Part shown: positions 34,401-43,615 of the stretch, in pieces
How the letters are laid out: every line of letters begins with the position of its first letter
Position numbering within the stretch: the first letter of the stretch is position 1
Assembly (NCBI GenBank): GCA_015039465.1
Contig: MU130547.1
Coordinates: 294,491-358,490 of the forward strand
DNA length: 64,000 nucleotides
Direction of reading: 5' to 3'
Source: Phlegmacium glaucopus
Taxonomy: Eukaryota; Basidiomycota; Agaricomycetes; Agaricales; Cortinariaceae
Position numbers and translations under genes: made by a program
The notes under the pieces: generated by a model
Databases searched by the model: none
Seen by the model: only the letters and a program-made list of their open reading frames with translations
What the model was told of the DNA's origin: nothing

Positions 34401-35295
34401 CAAGGGGAGAGTCCCAGGATTTTAGTCTGTGACCCAAGGAGGGGGGGGGGGGTACCTGCTGAGGGCTTAAAAAAAATTCTAGTATCTGTTAGGGCAACTG
34501 TGGTACTGACTTAGTCAGACTAGCAGGGGATCCAAAGTTAATAATATTTATAAGTAATAGGTTACATCAACTCACCTAGCAGGGGATCCAAAGAGGAAAG
34601 GATAGGGATCCCTGCTAGGATGGTGGGGTATTTAAGTACTAATATGGACATAATGGAGATATGTAAATAAATAAAGAAATGGTGTGATAATAAAGATAAT
34701 AAAAATGGTGTCATGTGAAGATAAAATAAAATAAGAAAATAAGAAGTCAAAATCATATCGGGAGTTGGGCCGATTGAGATTTGGGAGTCAGACCGGGACC
34801 AATTGTGATTCGGGAGTTGAATCAGTTGGCTCAGGTTCAGGTCAGTTTCATCGGTGAGGTGGAAGGTACTGAGTCACAGTCGGGTCTTGATTCTGGAGTA
34901 GAATCAGGAGATGGTTCAGAGTCAGGACTGGGGTAGGGTTTGGGCCCAATTGGGAGTTGGTGCTTCGGTCAAAAACCAGGTGTCCCCTAACAGTATCACT
35001 TTAAACACATTTCCTGCTACTAGACAGTATTTCTGCCCCTGTATCATCATAACATAGCTAAACACAATTCATATTTGCCTTCTGGGCAAGGTTATTTATG
35101 TTTTTAAGTAAAAAACATATGGAGAGTCAGAAAAATATGGAGACCACCTATAACTGGATGATCTGACCACATCCCATCAAAACATACCTAATTTGGACAA
35201 AAACATACCCTTTTTGGAAGGAGGGGGGGGGGGGTCAAATGCCTTAAAAAAATTTACTGACCCCATGCTGTTTTTACAATTCCTGGACCCCCTTG
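34401..35295. mobile_element. hAT-like MITE, 384-bp family, copy 2 (split by a solo LTR)
   Basis: The left end is CAAGGGGAGAGTCCCAGGA; the right end is the complement, CAAGGGGGTCCAGGA. The perfect 8-bp TSD GTTATAAG lies at 34393-34400 and 35296-35303. Removing solo LTR 3 and its 5-bp TSD leaves 384 bp. Long G runs near both ends (34440 and 35222) match copy 1. Confidence 0.85.
34487..34992 (+). mobile_element. Solo LTR 3 (506 bp)
   Basis: It starts TGTTAGGGCAACTGTGG and ends GGTGTCCCCTAACA. The perfect 5-bp TSD GTATC lies at 34482-34486 and 34993-34997. It is nested in the hAT-like element 34401-35295 and is the longest copy of this LTR family here. Confidence 0.9.
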
Positions 35296-35303
35296 GTTAT
35301 AAG

Positions 35304-37391
35304 TGCCTGATCATGCAGCCTTGTGACCAGTATGCCTAATAAGGCACCAATGATTTTTCAACATGGGACAAATTATCAAGGAGGGAAAATGTCAGAGACA
35401 CTGCCAAAGGCCCAGTTTACCTTTCCACTGTATCTACTTCTAGCTCTTTCCAGTGATCAAACACTCCTTGATGTTTATTTGAGACCAAAGTCACCACTCA
35501 CGCAAGCGGAATAAAATTACCATTTTAGGATATCACGTGATAACCTCTGTGAAATTTGGACATTTGAAGGCAATTTTGGCTGATTTGCCGGACACCAAAT
35601 ATCAGGAGCTTCCCAGGGCCTAGTCCCTCATCCAACAATGTCTGACTGTATGTGCATATCCTTCGGTTTTACTACTAAGAGTACATTTGCTTTCTTGCAG
35701 CTTCGCAGTTGTTTTTGGTTGAGATCATGCATCAGCAAAAGTCCATCTGTCTGGAAGGTCTGGCACCAGACATGCCAGACGCTTCCAGATCGCCAGAACC
35801 AGTCTGGCGACATAATGACGCTCCCGATGCCATAAAAATTTCATGCCCCAGAATTTAGTTCTGACATCAGAATTTTGTCTGGTCCCGTATATTGTCAGGA
35901 GTCAGTCAGTCAGCCAGTATAGTTAGACTCAGTCAGGTACTCGAGTAGTTGACCAGAAAGGTTATGAATTTGTGAATACATAAGAAAATACTGTTTACGA
36001 AGCTACAAAATGCCTGCCTCAGGCTCTCGCACTGCTCAGTGGCTCGCAGCACCCGCCCTTCTTGTTTGAGCCGTCGCCCACCCCATACAGCACAGGCACC
36101 ACGAATACGAACCAAACAAACCAACTAAAGAGCTGCTGTTACACTGTTCAACAACTTACACGGTCAAGTCACCTGCACAGTGTCGACACCGGGAATTCCA
36201 ACAATCTTCAACGGGGTCAGAATTAGGAACACACACCCACAGTACATTGCTATGACCAAACATTGAATCAGCATCTGAAACATGGTAGAAAGCAGAAGAT
36301 GTATGTACATACCTTGTCTCCATCTCACCCTGTGGCAAATCCTCCATTCAACCTCTGCCACTTTTCTTCCCATATGGCAAACAATGACCGCAGTTCAGAG
36401 AAAGTCGCTAGGGACAACATGTAAGCACAAGAAATTGCACCTGTCTGCATGGACTCATTCCTACGCACCCTCTGGGGTCCCCCCCAAGCTCATGCCGAGT
36501 ACTGTGGCCATTTGTTGGCTGCGCCTCTCTGTATAAGTATTAAAAAGGAGAGTGGTTAGTAACAGTGGACGAGGAGTTGCCATGTTCATGCATACCTGGC
36601 TGTCATAATCAGGTGTCGTCCTCCTCGCATCATCACTCATACTGCTATGTCGTCAGGAAGGATGCACCATGCATCTAAAGATGGTCGGATGGGGTACAAA
36701 GGGAGGGATTACATGTTACCAAACATACACAGGCGCCATAATGAAGGTGTTTTCCTCTTCACATTGACAGGCAGAATCCTAGGTGTCGTTGGGCAGCAAA
36801 TGTTATGTACCTGTGAGATGGGATGTGGTATGAAGACGATGAAGGAAGGAGGGAAGATTTGAGTCGCATCACACGCGAAGTTCAACATGATCAACAAAGT
36901 CACGTGCGGCGGAGTTCGAACGGACTTGTGAATGTTTCGAATGGTTAGGTTATTCATTCCAAGCTCAATCCTCTGCGTTTGATCTGTTATTGATTTCCAG
37001 TATGTTTTTAAACTTGATGATCATGCTAAAGAGATCGAATGATGACACTTAGTATTACATGTAAGTATATACTGTACAAGGCAAAAGCTCAACCCAAACT
37101 GACAGCCACACCAAGAGACAGCATCACAAATTGGATTCCGAGTCGTTGTTGACATATACATCAATACTGGTAATATGCACAATGATATTACAATACAATG
37201 ATTATTCTGAGTCTGGCAGTTCGAAAAAAAACTGGGAAGAAATCAGTTCCTGACGTGGGTGGAATGGAAATGAAATTCTGATGATTTCTGGCAAAAGTGG
37301 GATTCTGATGTCAGACCTGCCAGACCCACCAGACCACCCAGACAGTGCCATACGGATGGTGTTTTCCTGATGTGCAGGGATCTGTCGTGGA
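35304..37391. other. No supported gene; scattered repeat fragments
   Basis: Short open frames on both strands lack splice signals or recognisable motifs. CCAGAC/GTCTGG word clusters lie at 35749-35810 and 37311-37344. Each sits next to a TCTGACATCAGAA motif in opposite orientation, so these look like two remnants of one MITE type. CpG content rises from about 36 kb. Confidence 0.4.
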
Positions 37392-37393
37392 TA

Positions 37394-37679
37394 GTGATGC
37401 CGCAGTCCGGTTCTGAACCGAAGTTTGAACCTGAACTTTTGAGAACCGGACTGAAGTTTGGTTCAAAGTTCAGAGCATGGCTGAACCGAACCTGTTTTGA
37501 GGTTCGAGGTGTAATTTGCCCGAACGCTTGCCTTATATGGTAATTAGTTCGGTTCAGAACCGAGAACCGGACCAGAACCGGGTTCAAGGTTCAGGCTATT
37601 GCCTGAACCGGACCGATAGTTCGGTTCAGGGTTCACCAAAAATGGCAGAGAACCGGACTGAACCAGACTTCGGCATCAC
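37394..37679. mobile_element. TA-flanked MITE, 286 bp (GGTTC word type)
   Basis: The ends are GTGATGCCGCAGTCCGGTTC and the complement of GTGATGCCGAAGTCTGGTTC. TA lies on both sides (37392-37393 and 37680-37681). The interior is packed with GGTTC/GAACC words in both orientations. Its right edge is five bases upstream of the start codon of the next gene. Confidence 0.85.
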
Positions 37680-37684
37680 TAGTC

Positions 37685-38435
37685 ATGGATGGGAACAGTC
37701 CCAATCCAGATGCTGGTATGGCTTCCGTTATTCTTGGCTCTTTCCTTTCACTACTCCAAGACGTGTAGGACAAATCCGGTTACCTCTCATTGAAACAGAC
37801 TGGCGCGGTAAATTCAAACGGATTCACATCGTCTGTCACGGTCAGGCAATCCACAAGTGAGTGACGACCAAGAAGTGATGGATCATTCTAATCTGTCCTA
37901 AGTGTCCAACGCGGCTATCCGAAGCGAGACCCTCCACTCACTGCCCATGGCTTTTCTGAAGCTGCAACAATGGTGCTACCCTTCAAACCAGACCTCATTA
38001 TTTCTTCACCTATGTCTCGTGCAATTCAAACTGCGCAAATCGCTTTCTGCCACATCTTGCAGGGCCCAGCCGCCGTCCCACTCACGATATGGCCTGATTT
38101 GCGGGAAGCACATGATGCCATATGCAACAAGGGTGTACCACGTTCCGCGCTCATCGAGATTTTCCCGAATTTGGACTTTTCACTCTGCATGGAAGAGTGG
38201 GATTATGAGCCCCACTCTGACGGTACTGCACTTGAGCAGGCCGAGAGGGTCAAAGCGGCACTGTGGAAATGTGACGAGAAGGATATTGTGATTGTTAGTC
38301 ATCAAGAATTTATTTTGTATCTGGTTGGGGGACCCCAGTTCACCAATTGTGGTAAGTAAACCTCCGCTGTGATGCCTTTTTGTTTCCTGATGCCTCTGGT
38401 CATTCGAAGAAATCAGGTCATACATGCTTACGTGA
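37685..38435 (+). CDS. Histidine phosphatase (phosphoglycerate mutase-like) family protein with altered RHG motif
   Basis: Exons 37685-37715, 37769-37856, 37903-38351 and 38410-38435 join across GT-AG introns of 53, 46 and 58 nt. They give 197 residues ending in NCEIRSYMLT. The fold is clear: IHIVCHGQAIHN at the start, RDPPLTAHGFSEA, SSPMSRAIQTAQIA, WPDLREAHD with the second-half Glu, and IVIVSHQEF with the second catalytic His. Members of this family transfer phosphate through the His of an RHG motif. Here the Arg is Cys (TGT, one CpG transition from CGT), so the phosphate pocket should be impaired. A MITE ends five bases before the ATG, which displaces any native promoter and 5' UTR. The gene may be dying or a catalytically altered paralogue. 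The substrate cannot be told. Confidence 0.75.
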
Positions 38436-38797
38436 CACGTCAGAGAAGGAAAGAGCCAAGTAAGGGATTAGAGACATACATGGCTGACATAGATTCTGCG
38501 AATAAAGAGGGATAAGGAATGATGCATTGATGGGGGGATATCTTCGGAAATCATTGCCGCGGGTGAGTGAAATTATCAAGGATCCTTATCGAGCCGCGCA
38601 GGGCCCTAGGAAAGATGATTAGCTAGATTGTGGCGCGACCCAATTTTTAATTAATACCTAGTTGAGATGCTATTCAGGAAATACACCTTTCTCTCCCTCA
38701 TTTTTGTGGATATTGAGATGACATGTTTTTCGGGAATCCATTATAAAAGAGCTAAAGCATGCTAACATCAATTTTAATATTTGACTTGTGGGTGAGG
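38436..38797. other. No gene seen
   Basis: A short spacer between the phosphatase-like gene and a TIR element. No exon or repeat was identified. Confidence 0.35.
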
Positions 38798-39261
38798 CTT
38801 GTGGGTGAGGGCCATTGCTCCGCGTGGCATATACGAGTCCCTTCAAATGAAATTATACTGGTATTTTTATATGGTCTTCGTGAGCGTTGAGTCACCTTGC
38901 TGTAAAGCAAGGTCTCTCCCGGGTCTAAAGTCAACATTTGTTGTGTCACGTTCTCATGAATCAATACAAATAAACACTCCACTTTTTCTTCCTGGTCGAA
39001 ACTCACAAAAGCTTCCGAAATGTTGAAACACCCTTTGTACTTGTTTGTTTTCTTGGTTTACGCTACAATCGCTCCTCATTGTACATGTTCTTATAACCCA
39101 AAATGAAGGTTGTGGCCTTAAAAGATAGTCATACCCCCAAAATCCCTCTGTTACTTTACGAAATCTTTATATATCGATGCAAATGTCCTCATCCACGACC
39201 ACGTGCAGGCACGTGTGCGCTCCTGGTTTGTGACCGTGCCTTCCCTTTCATTGTCCCAACC

Positions 39262-39627
39262 CTTGTCCCATTCTCCGCCTAATTGGTATATAATCAGACA
39301 CTGCCACCCATCTCCTTTCCCGCACTCCCTTTCAGGACAGCGGGTCCAGTTTGAAGACGACCAGTGACCGTTCTGTGTAGTGTAACAGACCCCAGGGGAC
39401 TGTCTCCTAAACGGTTGTAACCTTTCATACCTTCACCTCTATCTAACGCTATCATTTTTTTTGCTCTCCCTCCAATTTTCCGCCCAATAGGTATCTAATG
39501 AGACGCTGCCAGCTGTCTCCTTTCCAGCACTCCTCTTCAATTTCTTATAGACCCCAGGGGGGTATTTGTTATACGCTTTTAAGTGTTCATATTCTCGCCT
39601 CTATCTAAAGCAATCAATTTTTTGCTT
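39262..39627 (+). repeat. Imperfect direct duplication
   Basis: Segments 39262-39463 and 39467-39627 share CCGCC.AAT.GGTAT.TAAT, CTCCTTTCC.GCACTCC, AGACCCCAGGGG and CACCTCTATCTAA. The second copy is shorter. It lies inside the TIR element. Confidence 0.65.
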
Positions 39628-39755
39628 GCATTCGTGTTCTATCTGGGTCCTTATTTTTCTTGACCGCGTCGATCCTCACCATATCATCTGAAGGTGTGAG
39701 TTCACTCGTTTATTACATTAATTACTTCATCTAACATTAGCTTACCTCAAAGTGA

Positions 39756-39882
39756 ACGTGTACTTTCGAAAGCCGATGGGAAAAAAAGAGCAATAGAAGA
39801 AGACGGAGAGGCTACTGCAACTGATGGTGAAGCTTCCCTCGCTGAACATCCTTCGGCCAAGAAAAAAAGACAGAACAAATAA
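39756..39882 (+). other. Possible 3' exon of a captured gene
   Basis: An open frame ending at TAA 39880-39882 reads SERVLSKADGKKRAIEEDGE, then acidic and finally a basic tail (SAKKKRQNK). A possible 3' splice site, TCTAACATTAG, precedes it. The Lys-rich end looks like a nuclear protein tail. I could not assemble upstream exons, so this may be a captured gene fragment or chance. Confidence 0.3.
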
Positions 39883-40011
39883 ACACTGAATATTCATTTC
39901 TTACTCTTTCGCTTCTTTTTCCCCTTAATGTATAAAACCGAATGTATCAATACAAAGCATGCTTAATAATTCAGCAAGGTGTCTGTCGACGAAGTCGACC
40001 GCTAGTTTCTT

Positions 40012-40113
40012 AAAGACGCCAGGGATTGACAGAGAGTCCATCACCATCAACACGTGCAATCACGTGTTGATGGTGATGGCTTACTCTCTGTCAATCCCTG
40101 GCGTCTTTAAGAA
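40012..40113. repeat. Perfect-looking 100-bp palindrome
   Basis: CTTAAAGACGCCAGGGATTG at 40010 and its complement ending near 40113 close on CACGTGCAATCACGTG. One arm adds a short mismatch (GAGAGTCC versus GGCTTACTC). It abuts the right arm of the TIR element. Confidence 0.75.
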
Positions 40114-40420
40114 ACTCAACGCTCACGAAGACCATATAAAAATACCAGTATAATTTCATTTGAAGGGACTCGTATATGCCACGCGGAACGATGGCCCTCA
40201 CCCACAAGTATAGTCAAGTGGAGACTGAAATGCTCAGTATTGAATATTACAACTGTCTGCCATGGCCTCTGAATTAAGATTGACAATTTATTGATCAGCG
40301 AGCTGTTATTTACATAATAAACGAGATACTAGATAGAGGAATCCACTACTGCTGTAGCCATAAAGTGTATCACTCACTCCTGCAGCAGGGTAAATTGGAA
40401 TGGAAAGTTATTGTACTATA

Positions 40421-42069
40421 TCAAAGATCCAACTCGACCCGCGCATTGGAGGAGCGTATGGAGACTAACCCTGCAGGTTTCAAGTTGCTATCTTCTGTCG
40501 CATCATCCCAGAATACTTCACCGGAGATAACCCTGCCTGCCTTTCTAATGTTCAACGAACGCTCCCTGTTTCTCCCACTTGGGTCAATCACACTCCTGTC
40601 CTGGTTAATCAAAGGTGTGGAAAGTGACGTAGAGAGAATGAATGAGCCTTCATAGGCGGGATTGAGAGAAACCACCGCTCGGGCATTAGAAGTCGTGCCA
40701 CCGAATGTGAGTAGAGAATATGGAGGTGCAGCGGGGAAATCCACATCCAATCGACCGTTAGATGTAACCGCTCCGGCTTTGAAGGAGCCACCTAGGCCTG
40801 TGTCAGAGATCAAACTGATTCTGGATGTCACGGCACTGAGTGGAAGAGGAAATGAGGTTCAATTTGCATTGCGAATGGTTCAGAATGGTTCAGAATACAT
40901 ACCCATTGCTTGTAGACAGACTAAGCTTGGGCTCAGATGCATTGATGCTCGAAAGTCCAACATCTGCTTCTATTTGTCCATTGCTCGTTATTAATGATAA
41001 TGACGCCGAAGTGTTGAAAATCCCTCTGATAGCTGCGTTGGATGTTCCTATGATCCCCAGGTCCGCTTGCACTGACTTTGATAATTCAAGATAGAAGACA
41101 TGAGACTAAACTGTCAATATAAAGCTTACCTCTATATCAATACGCGCATTGGATCCTTTGAGTAGAAGAGATTGGAACAGGACTTTCTTATTCAAGTCTC
41201 CAACTCGGTGAATGGTGTTGGCAACATCAGTTTCGAATTTCTTGATCAAAAGCGGAGAAGATTCAGGCGAGGCTTCAGGCAAAATCACTTTCGTTGCAAA
41301 GTACAACCTATCTTGGGGACCACGCCAATGTGGCCATTCAGGGGTCTTTACATGCCTGTATTCAGCATTTCCAACATCACAAATAATTCATTCTACTCAC
41401 GAAAATCCCAACACCGACCGCTCTGTCCTTTCGAAGGATCCGACACACTTTGGCTTGATCACGAATGACCTCCCTGAAGTAGCTGACAGCAACTTCTACA
41501 GTTGCAACATCTTGGCCTTGTTGAGGAGAAGTCACAATCTCGACGCTGCCAGCCGACATTGGGCCACGTGAAAGTACCAACAGAGCTTCAGCTGACAGGG
41601 GAAGATCCAATGTGGTTACAGCGATGAGAGGGAATGAGAATCCTTGCTGCGATGCTTCAAGATAGTCTGCTGGCCGGCTTGACCAATCATCGTAAGAAAC
41701 ACATTGCTCAAGGGTGACTTGTGGCGGAATGGGATAATCTCCAGGTCGTCCAGCCTATAATATCGCAAAATTACAAACATCCAGACAAATAAGAGAGCAT
41801 CAACTAACCCACGGACGGTAATGCACCATGGACAAGAAGCTACTCAAGAACATACTGCACAAAAGCCAAACTAAGGCTGCTACGGCAAAAGCACGGAAGA
41901 ATCGCACGCATGTCGGTCGTCGATTAGCTGGCGGATTGTACTGTTGTATATGTATAACTGGGTATGGCTGATTCGAGAATAAACGAGGGTCAAATGTGCC
42001 AGAAGGTGGTGAATATCCTTGCTGAATGAACTGGGGATTCATTTTGGCAGTTTCATTGGGAGGAGCCAT
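40421..42069 (-). CDS. Single-pass membrane protein with repetitive beta-rich ectodomain
   Basis: Five exons: 42069-41809, 41754-41401, 41345-41130, 41075-40903 and 40835-40421. Introns are 54, 55, 54 and 67 nt, all GT-AG and frame-consistent, giving 472 residues. The third exon uses the acceptor GTAAAG, because the nearer ACAG leads to a stop. Residues 1-55 are Pro/Gln/Tyr-rich and probably cytoplasmic. Residues 57-80 (FRAFAVAALVWLLCSMFLSS) form one membrane helix without a cleavable signal. The rest has repeating SL.TSNG.IEADVGLSS-type units, as in DUF4097-like beta-helical adhesin domains; basidiomycetes have many such proteins. Topology and a surface role are inferred. A gene with a similar N-terminus lies at 46527. 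Confidence 0.75.
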
Positions 42070-43615
42070 GGTAGAGTATAAGTCTAAGACCAGTTCAGAG
42101 GTGCATGTGACAGATGTTCAGAAGCTGCGGAGCTTTGCTGTAGACGATCATGGTTCGGCCACACAGCAGCCGCAGGGGCTGAACATGCTCTGAACATGCG
42201 TATGCCTTTGACAGAGGTATTCGCTATTAATAATATTGCTCCATTCTTTCTTCTCATATTAATAGGAACCAGATACATTTGAGATACATATGCAACGAAG
42301 ATTAATTTTGAGCAAGGCATTCGCCAACGCAGAACTAGAAAACAGGGTGATCTCGCTGTTAAGACTATGTCTCAAGTAATTATAAATCCTATGGGAATTC
42401 TATAACTCTGATCCATCTGAATCAAGGCACGGTGAGATGATGAGACCGAGTCAGGGCGCTCACTGGCAGTCTGCGCCGTTCAAAATTATAACCGTTTACT
42501 AAAATCCCGTTGGTGATAAAAATGGATGATGCAAAGCATTTAAACATGCATAGAAAATACATAGATCATAGATGACAATATGACCATGCTTCTGTGGAGC
42601 CCCGTGGATGTAAAATAACATGATGTAGCTGCGCAACGGGGCCGAAAAGCTGCGCAGCCTCAAGTCGACATTCATTCTATATACACATATAGCTTTTCTA
42701 ACTTGTGGTTCTGGTCCAACACATAGATAATTTCCTTAAACATAGACTGTTCGAAGGAATTAACAATACCCTGGTCTCGCCCACAGTCCTTTCATGTACT
42801 TCGTCGAGCTCCGATAGTAGCGTCCTTCTCCCCGATGAGTGCGGCTAAAATTCTATATATGTGAACGGAAAGATACGAAAGAGAGTCAGAAAGGAAAGAA
42901 AGCTGCGTACAAGCTTCACTATCAAGTAGGACCTAAGTCGCCTACTATTATTTTCCGACATTATGATCATGTCCCTCCCAATGATTATCCGAGTCGCTCC
43001 GCACTCAAGAAAGAAATGTCCTCCAAAATTAAGGCTTTTTTCTTCCAACCTGAGATATTAGGCCACCGAGACTTGAACGTCGAAAGAGGTCCAGTCCTGA
43101 GCCCGGAAAAAGGCCAAGGTCAAACCAATCGGTCTTTGGACAGGCCAGAAAAAATCCAAAAAATGACAAAATGGCCAGATTATGAGACTAGTAGAACAGC
43201 GACAAACTCGACGGAGACACCTGGCGTTGCACCTCCAAAGTAAACAGTAAACCAGAGTCTGTAAGCTGAAAATACATTGAGGGGTGAGGAGGGGTGCGTA
43301 CAATGCATCATACTAGGACAAATCAACAGTGGTGCTAATCAAAGTTAGTAGTAGGCGCTTACTTCCATGGGTGTTTAGCGCTTAATATTTAGTCGTTCCA
43401 ATGATGAGAATTCATTAATTGAGCATGATTCATTGGCAATTAAAATATACTTCACCGGCACCCGTGATAACCTTTCCAGATTGCAGATTACAAACAGAAT
43501 TTCGTTAAGCATAAGGTCCACGTAAAATGGCGGTTTGTACCATGAAACCCAGGCTCCTATACCTCTTGAAAAGTACAGTAGGCAAGGGTTGGCTGCGACA
43601 CATTCGGTCATTATT
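42070..43615. other. Intergenic stretch, no supported gene
   Basis: An open frame at 42839-43243 begins with a non-ATG codon and has no splice support or recognisable motif, so I leave it out. This is probably the 5' region of the membrane protein gene and the 3' region of KRI1. Confidence 0.4.

Larger units (their letters stand above)
38798..40208. mobile_element. 1.4-kb element with 95-bp terminal inverted repeats
   Basis: The arms 38798-38892 and 40114-40208 are near-perfect reverse complements, starting CTTGTGGGTGAGGGCCAT. On the left the same CTTGTGGGTGAGG occurs twice in tandem. I see no clear TSD. The interior has a 160-200-bp direct duplication, a coding-like 3' exon (39756-39882) and a second palindrome beside the right arm. 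The superfamily is not assignable by eye. Confidence 0.75.

Noticed and set aside
36150..36862. Several 60-85-codon frames on both strands
   Set aside because: They overlap one another and have no splice support, motifs or coding bias that I could see.
42839..43243. 134-codon plus-strand frame
   Set aside because: It lacks an ATG start, splice signals and recognisable motifs.
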